A DNA stretch of 34,718 nucleotides. Origin: Patulibacter minatonensis DSM 18081. Its GTDB lineage: Bacteria > Actinomycetota > Thermoleophilia > Solirubrobacterales > Solirubrobacteraceae. Every line of letters starts with the position of its first letter. Within the stretch, counting starts at the first letter, position 1. A program made the position numbers and the translations under genes. Positions 8,262-16,327 of this stretch are shown in pieces. The DNA is taken from NCBI RefSeq assembly GCF_000519325.1, contig NZ_KI912613.1:911103-945820 (forward strand), read 5' to 3'. Under the pieces are notes generated by a model. That model did not search any database. It was not told the DNA's origin and saw only the letters and a list, made by a program, of their open reading frames with translations.

Positions 8262-11200
8262 ATGGCGCAACGACCCTCCGTCGTGGTCTCCGAGGCCACC
8301 TCGATCCCCGATCCGGCGGACATCGCCAGGGTCGCCGCGTTTGCGCACGAGCCGTTCGTGTGCGACGGCGAGTCGGCGGACGACGTCCTCGCACCGGGGA
8401 CCATCCGGCGCCACGCGTTCGAGTTCGCCCGCGCCGAGCTCGACGCCGGCGGGACGGTCCCCTCGCAGAAGTGGCGCCGCCGCTGGTCGCTGCTCCTGGG
8501 CCTCGACCGCGCGCTGCACACCGAGACCCCGGTGCTCGCGGACGGGACGACGCTCAACCCGCACCAGATCGACGCCCTGTCCGGCACGTACGCGGCGCTC
8601 CTCGCGGACGCCCAGCGGCGGACCCGCGGCATCGGCGCGAGCGACGGCGACGCCCTGCTCCTGTCGTTCGAGGACGACGAGCCGACCGTCCACGACGAGC
8701 CGCCGCCGCAGGTCGCCCCCGTCGAGGAGGACGACCCGGAGGACGAGCTCGACGCCGAGGAGCCCGACGACGCGCCGACGGGCGACACCGGCGAGTTCGC
8801 CGCCGTCGCCGCCGCCCCGGAGGAGGACGACGAGGACGACGACGCCCAGGGCGGCATGGCGTCCCTCGAGGACGAGCTCGAGGACCTCCCCGACGCGGAG
8901 CCCGAGAACGAGTCGGCGCTCTACGACGACGAACAGGACGAGGACGTCGACGAGGACGTCGACGCCGCCGTCCTCGACGACCCCAACGCGCACAAGCGCT
9001 TCTGGTTCGAGCACGCCACGGGTGCCGGCAAGACGGTCGCCGCGATGGGCTTCGTCGAGGCCTGCCGCACCGGCGGCGTCCTGATCCTCACCCACCGCCG
9101 CAACCTCGTCGACCAGTTCATCGACGAGCTCCAGACCCGCGGCTACGGCGCGCGGCTCTCCAAGCCCCTGCTCGGCGACGCCGACATCGACACCGGGGAC
9201 TTCGACCCGGCGGCGGGCGGCCCGGTCACGATCGAGACGTACCAGTGGTTCGTCCGCAACGCCGGCCAGATCTCGGGCGCCTACACCGTCGTCATCTGCG
9301 ACGAGGCCCACACGGCGCTGGGCGAGAAGACCTCGGCCACGATCCGCGCGTGGACGGGCCCGATCTTCATCGGCATGACGGCCACGGGCGCGCTGATCGC
9401 CCGGCACGTCACCGACCTCTTCCCGACGCAGACCTCGCGCTTCGACCTCGCGCAGGCCGCCCGCCGTGGCGTCATCGCGCCGCTGCGCTCGCTGCGGATC
9501 CCACCCGGTCCCGGCGTCCGCACCATCGCGAAGGTGCCGCTGCGCAAGGGCGAGGTCGACATGGAGTTCGACCAGGACGAGCTCGCCAAGCTGCTCGACC
9601 AGGCGCCCTTCAACCTCGCGATCGCCGACCTCTACAAGACGCGCTTCCGCAACACCCCGGGCGTCGTCTACACCGCCGGCGTCCAGCACGCCTACAACGT
9701 CGCCGAGTCGTTCCGCGCGATGGACATGAAGGCCGAGGCCGTCTCGGGCGAGACCCCCAAGCGCGAGCTCGCGAAGATCCTCGCCGACTACGAGGCCGGC
9801 GAGATCGACGTCCTCGTCAACGCGCAGCTCCTGGCCGAGGGCTGGAACTCCCCGCGCGCGACCATCTGCATGCACCTGGCGCCGACGGCGTCCAAGCGCA
9901 TCTACCAGCAGCGCGTCGGCCGCGTCACCCGTCGTCACCCGGGCAAGGAGGCGGGCGTCGTCATCGACTTCGTCCACCCCGCGACGGGCAACGACGACCC
10001 GGTCGTCACGCTGCACTCGCTGCTGGACCGCGACGTCTACCGCGGCGGCGCGATCGTCGTCGGCCCCGTCCGTCGGGGCCGCGGTCGCCGCGTCAAGGTC
10101 GAGCGCCGCGTCCTCCCCGTCACGCCCGACATCGAGCGCCGGCGGCAGGTCTTCGAGCGCGAGCTGTGGCGGATCGCCGTCGAGCAGCTCGACTGGGGCG
10201 AGCAGCGCATCTGGGCCGCCCTCGCCGGCGCGAAGGCGTCGCCGACGAACTGGCGCCGCGGCCGCGCGATGCTGAACTTCGACCGCTCGGGCGAGCTCCG
10301 CAGGCAGTTCCTCATCACCGCCCTGGAGCGCAACCGCAACCAGCAGCTCCGCATGCGCGCGATCCAGGAGATCGCCGTCCTCCGCGAGGCCGAACCGTTC
10401 GACACCGCGATCGACTTCGTCGGCCAGTGGCCGCGTGAGGAGCGCCGCGAGGCCTCCCGCGTCCTCCTGCAGGCGATGGCGGACCGGCGCATCGGTCGCC
10501 GTGAGCAGGCGACCGCCTGGATCTGGCGTCTCGCCGAGTACACGCGCGACATGCACGAGGAGTACGCCGCCCAGCGCTGGCCGGCCACGAAGCACCTGCT
10601 CGGGCTGCTCGTGAACTCCTCGGGCGCCGCGCACGCCCGCAACGCCCGCCGGCTCGTCCACGCGGCGCGTCAGCACGACCGCCGGCTGCAGGCCGCGCTC
10701 CTGGCCGCCGCGGTCGCCCACACGCCGGAGGCCGAGGAGGTCCTGCGCGAGGCCCGCACCCGCCTGGCCCGCAAGCCCGGCGCGCTGTCCCGCGACCTCC
10801 TCAAGGACTTCCCGAGCGGCAAGCGGCGCAAGAAGCGCTCGCGCAACAAGAAGAAGAACGGCGGGGGCGACCAGGCCCAGAACGGCCAGAACGGCAACGG
10901 GCAGCACGGCAACGGGCAGGCCCCGGACGCCGAGGCGTCCGCCGAGGGCGACCGACAGCCCGTGGCCGTCGGCGCCGAGCCCGAGTTCGAGGCCGCGACC
11001 TTCGAGGGTGGCGGCCAGACCGGCGGCCAGCAGGGCCAGGGCGGCGGCTCCCGCCGCAGCCGCTCGCGGCGCGGTCGCTCACGCGGACGCCGGCGCGGTG
11101 GCGGTGGCGGTGGCGGCCAGAACGGTGGTCAGGGCGGACAGAACGGGCAGGAGCCGGACGGCGGCGGTCAGGACGAGCAGCAGCCGGACGGCGGTCGCCC

Positions 11201-12221
11201 CGCGCGGGGCGATGCGGACCAGCAGCGGTCCGACGGCGCCCACGACGGCGGCCCCTCGGACGCGACCGCGTCCGACGACGCCGGGGAGGCCCCGGTCCGC
11301 CGCCGTATCCGCGGGCAGAAGGCCGCCGCCCGGGCCTCCGCAGAGGCCGAGGCCCCGACGATCGGCGCCGTCGACGCCACGCAGGCCGACGATGCCCCCC
11401 GCCCCAGCCGGCGGGCCCGGCGGGCCGCGGCCGCCGAGGGCGCGACGAGCGGGTCCGAGGCCGTCATCGACGCGGCCGACGCACCGTCCGCCGCGGACAC
11501 CGCCGCCCCGAAGCCCGCGCGGACGCGCCGCAGCGCCGCGGCGGCCGCCGTGGCGCCGTCGGACGACGACGCGGCGTCCGTGAAGCAGGCCCCGGCCCGC
11601 CGCGCGACGACGGCTGACGCGACGGCCGACGACGCGGCCCCCGCGAAGAAGGCCCCGGCCCGCCGGACGACGAAGGCCGCCACAGCCGACGCGACGACCG
11701 ACGACGCGGCCCCCGCGAAGAAGACGCCGGCCCGCCGGACGACGAAGGCCGCCGCAGCGGCCGACGACGTCGCGCCGGTGAAGAAGGCCCCGGCCCGCCG
11801 GACGACGAAGGCCGCCGCGTCGACCGACGACGACGCCCCCGCCAAGAAGGCGCCCGCCCGCCGCACGACGAAGGCCACCGCAGCGGCCGACGACGCCGCC
11901 CCCGCGAAGAAGACGCCCGCCCGCCGCACGACGAAGGCCGCCGCAGCGGACGCCGCGGCCACTCCCGCCACCGCGACGAAGGCCGCCTCGAGACCCCGGA
12001 CGACCGCCGCGAAGAAGGCGCCCGCCAAGACCGCGGCGAAGCCGAGGACGACGGCCGCGAAGAAGCCCGCGGCGAAGACCGCCGCGGCGAAGGCGACCTC
12101 CGCGAAGACCACCACCGGCACGACGCGCGCCCGCGCCGCGAAGGCCGCGGCCTCCGACGAGGCGCCGAAGAAGCCCGCGACGCGACGCCGCACGACCCCG
12201 AAGGACGACGACACCCCGTGA
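8262..12221 (+). CDS. DEAD/DEAH-box superfamily 2 helicase with acidic insert and histone-H1-like tail
   Basis: A 1319-residue ATP-dependent nucleic-acid helicase. Residues 1-130 include a motif-0-like NPHQIDALSG. Residues about 137-243 are a long Asp/Glu-rich stretch. The helicase core follows: Walker A ATGAGKT near 251-257, CDEAH near 346-350, GMTATG near 371-376, a motif V region LAEGWNSPRA and motif VI QQRVGRVTRR near 549-558. After about 850 the protein is low complexity: Lys/Arg- and Gly/Gln/Asn-rich, then SRSRRGRSRGRRR, then about six Ala/Lys/Pro repeats from 1101. It ends in a Lys/Ala/Thr tail like bacterial H1/HU-beta tails. Start ATG 8262 lacks a good ribosome site; an in-frame ATG at 8130 would add 44 unconvincing residues. 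Its stop overlaps the next gene (GTGA). Target nucleic acid unknown. Confidence 0.9.
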   Translation: MAQRPSVVVSEATSIPDPADIARVAAFAHEPFVCDGESADDVLAPGTIRRHAFEFARAELDAGGTVPSQKWRRRWSLLLGLDRALHTETPVLADGTTLNPHQIDALSGTYAALLADAQRRTRGIGASDGDALLLSFEDDEPTVHDEPPPQVAPVEEDDPEDELDAEEPDDAPTGDTGEFAAVAAAPEEDDEDDDAQGGMASLEDELEDLPDAEPENESALYDDEQDEDVDEDVDAAVLDDPNAHKRFWFEHATGAGKTVAAMGFVEACRTGGVLILTHRRNLVDQFIDELQTRGYGARLSKPLLGDADIDTGDFDPAAGGPVTIETYQWFVRNAGQISGAYTVVICDEAHTALGEKTSATIRAWTGPIFIGMTATGALIARHVTDLFPTQTSRFDLAQAARRGVIAPLRSLRIPPGPGVRTIAKVPLRKGEVDMEFDQDELAKLLDQAPFNLAIADLYKTRFRNTPGVVYTAGVQHAYNVAESFRAMDMKAEAVSGETPKRELAKILADYEAGEIDVLVNAQLLAEGWNSPRATICMHLAPTASKRIYQQRVGRVTRRHPGKEAGVVIDFVHPATGNDDPVVTLHSLLDRDVYRGGAIVVGPVRRGRGRRVKVERRVLPVTPDIERRRQVFERELWRIAVEQLDWGEQRIWAALAGAKASPTNWRRGRAMLNFDRSGELRRQFLITALERNRNQQLRMRAIQEIAVLREAEPFDTAIDFVGQWPREERREASRVLLQAMADRRIGRREQATAWIWRLAEYTRDMHEEYAAQRWPATKHLLGLLVNSSGAAHARNARRLVHAARQHDRRLQAALLAAAVAHTPEAEEVLREARTRLARKPGALSRDLLKDFPSGKRRKKRSRNKKKNGGGDQAQNGQNGNGQHGNGQAPDAEASAEGDRQPVAVGAEPEFEAATFEGGGQTGGQQGQGGGSRRSRSRRGRSRGRRRGGGGGGGQNGGQGGQNGQEPDGGGQDEQQPDGGRPARGDADQQRSDGAHDGGPSDATASDDAGEAPVRRRIRGQKAAARASAEAEAPTIGAVDATQADDAPRPSRRARRAAAAEGATSGSEAVIDAADAPSAADTAAPKPARTRRSAAAAAVAPSDDDAASVKQAPARRATTADATADDAAPAKKAPARRTTKAATADATTDDAAPAKKTPARRTTKAAAAADDVAPVKKAPARRTTKAAASTDDDAPAKKAPARRTTKATAAADDAAPAKKTPARRTTKAAAADAAATPATATKAASRPRTTAAKKAPAKTAAKPRTTAAKKPAAKTAAAKATSAKTTTGTTRARAAKAAASDEAPKKPATRRRTTPKDDDTP
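11562..11951 (+). repeat. In-gene tandem repeat encoding Ala/Lys/Pro/Arg units
   Basis: Six consecutive units of about 63-72 bases encode variants of DDAAPAKKAPARRTTKAA. Codon-level identity is high between neighbours. Units differ by insertion of short ADAT stretches, suggesting recent unequal exchange or slippage. All units keep the frame. Confidence 0.9.
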
Positions 12222-13228
12222 CCCACCAGAGCCGCGAGATCCACCTGGCCCAGCGCCCCGTCGGGGTGCCCGGCCCGGAGGTCTTCTCGCTGGTGGAGAC
12301 CGAGGTCCCGGATCCGGGCGACGGCGAGGTCCTCGTCCGCAACCGCTGGATGAGCGTCGATCCCGCGATGCGGGGCCGGATGGACGACCGCCCGTCCTAC
12401 GCCCCGCCGTTCCGGATCGGGCACCCGATGGAGGGCGGCGCCGTCGGCGAGGTCGTCGCGTCGAACGCGCCGGACCGCGCGGTGGGCGACCTCGTCCTCC
12501 ACGGCCTCGGCTGGCGCGAGCTCGCGGTGCTCCCGGCCCGGAGGACCGCGCCGGTGGACGCGTCGGTCGCGCCCGAGCAGGCGTACCTCGGCATCCTCGG
12601 CATGCCGGGACTGACCGCGTACGCCGGCCTCACGGCGGTCGCGCGGATCCGCGAGGGCGACGTCGTCCTCGTCTCCGCGGCCGCCGGAGCGGTCGGCTCG
12701 GCGGTCGGGCAGATGGCGCGACAGCTGGGCGCGTCGAAGGTGATCGGCAGCGCGGGCGGTCCCGAGAAGGTCCGCCACGTCGTCGAGGACCTCGGCTTCG
12801 ACGCCTGCATCGACCACAAGGCCGGCCGGATCCGGAAGCAGCTGAAAGAGCATGCGCCGGACGGGATCGACATCGACTTCGAGAACGTCGGGGGCGAGCA
12901 CCTCGAGGTCGCGATCGGCGCGCTCCGGATGAACGGGCGGATCGCGGTCTGCGGGATGATCTCGCAGTACAACGCGACCGAGCCCCCGGCGGGCCCGCGC
13001 AACCTCGCGCGGCTGATCCAGACCCGCGGCACGATCCAGGGCTTCCTCGTCCTCGACCACTACGACCTGCGGGACGAGTTCGTGCAGCGCGCCGCCGGCT
13101 GGATCCGCGACGGGCACCTCCGGTACGAGGAGACCGTCGTCGAGGGGCTCGAGCACGCCCCCGACGCCATGCGCGACCTGCTCGCCGGGAAGAACACCGG
13201 CAAGATGCTCGTCCGCATCGCCGGCTGA
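12218..13228 (+). CDS. Zinc-independent MDR NADP-dependent oxidoreductase (leukotriene B4 dehydrogenase/CurA-like)
   Basis: A 336-residue cytoplasmic reductase of the medium-chain dehydrogenase superfamily. It shows the N-terminal LVETEVPDPGDGEVLVRN block, the WMSVDPAMRGRM motif typical of the prostaglandin reductase/CurA branch, and the NADP-binding AAAGAVGSAVGQMARQLGA at about 148-166. No structural zinc Cys cluster is present. Members reduce the double bond of alpha,beta-unsaturated ketones or aldehydes. The GTG start at 12218-12220 overlaps the helicase stop. The coupling to a helicase gene has no obvious metabolic meaning. Substrate unknown. Confidence 0.92.
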   Translation: MTHQSREIHLAQRPVGVPGPEVFSLVETEVPDPGDGEVLVRNRWMSVDPAMRGRMDDRPSYAPPFRIGHPMEGGAVGEVVASNAPDRAVGDLVLHGLGWRELAVLPARRTAPVDASVAPEQAYLGILGMPGLTAYAGLTAVARIREGDVVLVSAAAGAVGSAVGQMARQLGASKVIGSAGGPEKVRHVVEDLGFDACIDHKAGRIRKQLKEHAPDGIDIDFENVGGEHLEVAIGALRMNGRIAVCGMISQYNATEPPAGPRNLARLIQTRGTIQGFLVLDHYDLRDEFVQRAAGWIRDGHLRYEETVVEGLEHAPDAMRDLLAGKNTGKMLVRIAG

Positions 13229-13249
13229 GCCCACCCGGTCGTCGGGCTC
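13227..13249 (+). terminator. Weak hairpin after the MDR reductase gene
   Basis: GAGCCC (13227-13232, overlapping the stop) pairs with GGGCTC (13244-13249) across 11 bases. There is no T-run. It may end the helicase-MDR transcript. Confidence 0.3.
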
Positions 13250-13295
13250 TCCAGTCCGGAACGCCCGTCGGCACGCCCCCACCCCGGCCGTAGGG

Positions 13296-13301
13296 CACAA
13301 T
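13296..13301 (+). promoter_or_regulatory. Candidate -10 box for leaderless fbiC transcription
   Basis: CACAAT is followed by six bases and then the fbiC ATG at 13308. A transcript starting seven bases after the box would begin on the ATG itself. No ribosome site precedes the ATG, which agrees with a leaderless mRNA. Confidence 0.5.
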
Positions 13302-13307
13302 CGCTCG

Positions 13308-15614
13308 ATGACCGTTGCCGCACCCCGTCGCGTCACGTTCAGTCGGAACCACACGCTGTCGTTGTCGCGGACGTGTTCGTCGGTGTGCAAGTACTGCGCG
13401 TTCGCGACCCGCAAGTTCCATCTGCACACGAAGGACGAGGTCCTGGCGATCCTCGACGAGGCCGTCAAGCGCCGCGCGAAGGAGCTCCTGATCCTCACCG
13501 GCGAGGAGCCCGACAGTCATCCCGAGGTCGCCGCGACGCTGAAGGAGTGGGGCTTCACCGACTTCGTCGACTACGTCGTCTGGGCCGGCGAGCGCGCGCT
13601 CGAGCGCGGGCTGCTGCCGCACACGAACCTCGGCGCGGTCACGAAGGAGCAGCTCGCGCGGCTGCGGACGGTCACCGCGTCGCAGGGCGTGATGCTCGAG
13701 TCGATCTCCGAGCGGCTGATGGAGACCGTGCACGCCGGGTCGCCGTCGAAGCACCCGCAGCGGCGCCTCGCGACGCTGCGCGCCGCCGGCGAGCTGAAGA
13801 TCCCGTTCACCACCGGGATCCTCGTCGGGATCGGCGAGACGAAGCAGGAGCGCTTCGACTCGCTCGCCGCGCTCGCGGAGGTCCAGGCCGAATTCGGCCA
13901 CCTGCAGGAGATCATCCTCCAGAACTTCGTCCCGCACGAGCGGTACTACGGGCGCGACGTCGGGGCGATCGCCGACGAGGCCGCACGCGAGTACTGGCGC
14001 ACCGGCATCGGCGACCATCGGCCCAGCCTGGGGCTGCCGGCGTGGGCGAACCCGATCTCGATCGCCGACATGGTCGAGCTCGTCGAGGAGACCCGGCGGT
14101 TGATGCCGGACATCGGCATCCAGATCCCGCCGAACCTCGCCGACTGGTGGCCCGAGCTCGTCGCCGCCGGCGCGACCGACCTCGGCGGTCTCTCCGCCAA
14201 CGGCGACCACATCTCGCCCGAGCACCCGTTCCCGTCGCCGACGCAGGTGCGGGCGCAGCTGAAGCCGCAGGGCGTCGCGCTGTCCGAGCGGCTCTGCGTC
14301 TACGGGCAGTACATCGACGAGACGTGGATCGACCCCGCCGTCCTCGACGCGATCACCGTCAAGTACTGGACCTTCATCCCGCGCGGCACGTCCGGCCGGT
14401 CCGAGGCCCCGTTCGTCATCGACCGGGGCCTCGTCGCCCCCGCGCTGGAGAAGGCGCGCGACGGCGTGCAGCTGTCGGAAGAGGAGCTGACGGCCCTCTT
14501 CGTCGAGCGCGACCCGGTCGCGGTCGAGGAGATCCGCGTCGCCGCGGACGAGCTGCGCCGTGAGCTCGCGGGCGACACCGTCTCGTTCGTCGTCAACCGC
14601 AACCTGAACCTCTCCAACGTCTGCACGGTCGGCTGCGCGTTCTGTGGCTTCGGGCAGTCCAAGCGCTCCCCCGACGCCTACGACGTGTCGGAGGAGGAGT
14701 TCGAGGCCCGCGTCAGGGACGCCGTCGACTACGGCGCCACCGAGCTCTGCATCCAGTCCGGGATCCACCCCGACTGGACGCTGGACGACTACCTCCGCTG
14801 GCTCCGGCTCGCCAAGGAGTTCGGGCTCCGCCACGGCCGCGACCTGCACCTCCACGCGTACTCGCCGATGGAGATCGCGCACATGGCCGACATCTCCGGC
14901 CTGCCGCTGCACGAGCTCTTCCCGCTCCTGCGCGAGGCCGGTCTCGGCTCGACGCCCGGCACCGCCGCCGAGGTCCTCGTCGACGGGATGCGCCAGCGGA
15001 TCTCGCCGAACAAGCTGCCGGTGCAGCGGTGGGTCGACGTCATCCAGGCGTCGCACCGCGCCGGGCTGAAGTCCACCTCGACCGTGATGTTCGGGCACAT
15101 CGAGGAGCCCTGGGAGCTCGCCCAGCACATGCGCCTGATCCGCCGGGTCCAGGAGGAGACCGGCGGCATCACCGAGTTCGTGCCCCTGTCGTTCATCCCG
15201 TTCCAGACGCGCCTGGGCCGGACGCACGGCGTCGAGGAGATCACGATCGAGGACAACCTCAAGCACACCGCCGTCTTCCGGCTCGCGCTCGGACGCAGCA
15301 TCCGGAACGTCCAGGCCTCCTGGGTGAAGATGGGCCTGCAGGGCGCGACCGAGGCCCTGCGCTGGGGCGTCAACGACCTCGGCGGCACGCTGATGGAGGA
15401 GAACATCTCCCGCCTCGCCGGCGCCGCCCACGGCACGATCCTCCACCCGCACCAGCTCGCCCGGGCCGCCCACGACGCCGGTCGCCCCGCCGCCGAGCGC
15501 ACCACCACCTACGGCACGATCGAGCATTACCCGATCGGCGAGCTGCCGCTCGAGCCCGGCGCCGACCACGAGTACGTCGGCGGCGCGCTCCCCACCGCCG
15601 TCGCGGTCGCCTGA
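13308..15614 (+). CDS. fbiC: FO synthase, fused CofG-CofH (coenzyme F420 biosynthesis)
   Basis: A 768-residue double radical-SAM enzyme that makes the deazaflavin FO from tyrosine and the pyrimidine 5-amino-6-ribitylamino-uracil, the first committed step to F420. The CofG half carries the 4Fe-4S motif CSSVCKYC with Cys 23, 27 and 30. The CofH half carries CTVGCAFC with Cys 439, 443 and 446. The later block TSTVMFGHIEEPWE and the IPFQTRLGRTHG region are typical of CofH. The single-chain fusion is the actinobacterial form. The class II aldolase gene follows after three bases. The two LLM-class genes at the right end are possible F420 users. Both halves look intact. Confidence 0.97.
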   Translation: MTVAAPRRVTFSRNHTLSLSRTCSSVCKYCAFATRKFHLHTKDEVLAILDEAVKRRAKELLILTGEEPDSHPEVAATLKEWGFTDFVDYVVWAGERALERGLLPHTNLGAVTKEQLARLRTVTASQGVMLESISERLMETVHAGSPSKHPQRRLATLRAAGELKIPFTTGILVGIGETKQERFDSLAALAEVQAEFGHLQEIILQNFVPHERYYGRDVGAIADEAAREYWRTGIGDHRPSLGLPAWANPISIADMVELVEETRRLMPDIGIQIPPNLADWWPELVAAGATDLGGLSANGDHISPEHPFPSPTQVRAQLKPQGVALSERLCVYGQYIDETWIDPAVLDAITVKYWTFIPRGTSGRSEAPFVIDRGLVAPALEKARDGVQLSEEELTALFVERDPVAVEEIRVAADELRRELAGDTVSFVVNRNLNLSNVCTVGCAFCGFGQSKRSPDAYDVSEEEFEARVRDAVDYGATELCIQSGIHPDWTLDDYLRWLRLAKEFGLRHGRDLHLHAYSPMEIAHMADISGLPLHELFPLLREAGLGSTPGTAAEVLVDGMRQRISPNKLPVQRWVDVIQASHRAGLKSTSTVMFGHIEEPWELAQHMRLIRRVQEETGGITEFVPLSFIPFQTRLGRTHGVEEITIEDNLKHTAVFRLALGRSIRNVQASWVKMGLQGATEALRWGVNDLGGTLMEENISRLAGAAHGTILHPHQLARAAHDAGRPAAERTTTYGTIEHYPIGELPLEPGADHEYVGGALPTAVAVA

Positions 15615-15617
15615 GCC

Positions 15618-16280
15618 ATGCCGGGTCGCCGCCGCAGCCGTCGGGCCCGCATCGCGGACCACGCGCTCCTGCGGGGCGCCGCCGAGGTCGCCCGCACGCT
15701 CGAGCCCGAGGGCCTCGTGGTCGGCACCGTCGGGAACGTCTCGGTCCGCACCGGCCCGACCGTCCACGTGACCCCGACGCGCACCGGCTACGCCGCGATG
15801 TGCGCCCGCGACCTCGTCATGGTCGACGTCGCCTCCGGGGTCGTCCTCGGCGCCGGAACGCCGTCGCGGGAGCTGCCCCTGCACCTCGCCGTCTACCGCG
15901 CGCGACCCGACGTCGGCTGTGTCCTCCACACCCACAGCGTCGCCGCGACCGCGTGGAGCTTCCTCGACGAGCCGCTGCAGCCGGAGCTCGAGGACCTCGC
16001 CTACCACGGCATCGCGCCCGTCCGCACGAGCCCGCACGCCGACGCCGGCACCGAGGCGCTCGCGACCGCCGCCGCCACGACCCTCGGCCCCGACACCGCG
16101 GTCCTCCTCGGCCGCCACGGCGTGCTGACGGTCGGCGCGACCCCGGCGGACGCCCTCCTCGCGGCCCGCGTGGTCGAGCGCCAGGCCCGCGTCGCCTGGC
16201 TCGTCCGCGGCGCGGCGCCGTGGGCCACGGGCGTGGCGTCGGCGGTGCTCGACGACGTCGCCGGCAGCTCGACCGGCTGA
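15618..16280 (+). CDS. Class II aldolase/adducin-family protein (fuculose-phosphate aldolase-like)
   Basis: A 220-residue cytoplasmic zinc-dependent lyase candidate. The substrate-phosphate loop GNVS is at 39-42, the candidate catalytic Glu at 85 (PSRELPLH), and the zinc ligands are the HTH pair His104 and His106 plus His167 in LLGRHG. Family members cleave sugar 1-phosphates to dihydroxyacetone phosphate and an aldehyde, or act on related methylthio-sugars; adducin-like relatives lack activity, but the metal ligands are kept here. The ATG lies three bases after the fbiC stop, so the genes should be co-transcribed. A role in F420 side-chain supply is considered in the findings. Confidence 0.88.
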   Translation: MPGRRRSRRARIADHALLRGAAEVARTLEPEGLVVGTVGNVSVRTGPTVHVTPTRTGYAAMCARDLVMVDVASGVVLGAGTPSRELPLHLAVYRARPDVGCVLHTHSVAATAWSFLDEPLQPELEDLAYHGIAPVRTSPHADAGTEALATAAATTLGPDTAVLLGRHGVLTVGATPADALLAARVVERQARVAWLVRGAAPWATGVASAVLDDVAGSSTG

Positions 16281-16314
16281 TCCGGGGCGCCCCGCGTCCC
16301 CCCGTCCGCCCCGC

Positions 16315-16320
16315 TACGGT
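16315..16320 (+). promoter_or_regulatory. Candidate -10 box for leaderless methyltransferase transcription
   Basis: TACGGT is followed by seven bases and then the GTG start at 16328. The spacing matches a transcript that begins on the start codon. Confidence 0.45.
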
Positions 16321-16327
16321 CGAGGGG

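Noticed and set aside
8121-10907. 928-codon minus-strand open frame opposite the helicase
   Set aside because: Shadow of the helicase gene with no motif of its own; all helicase motifs are on the plus strand.
11562-11951. Repeat array as a possible CRISPR or satellite
   Set aside because: All units are in one reading frame, differ at silent and replacement sites, and have no unique spacers; they are coding repeats.
12630-16118. 1162-codon open frame on the minus strand opposite the MDR, fbiC and aldolase genes
   Set aside because: It is a by-product of high GC at third codon positions. The translation is Arg/Gly/Val/Asp-rich, has no domain motif, and runs across three well-identified plus-strand genes.
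15029-16327. Long upstream in-frame extension of the methyltransferase
   Set aside because: It overlaps fbiC and the aldolase in another frame and is Arg/Pro-rich. The GTG at 16328 gives a family-length protein behind a -10-like box.
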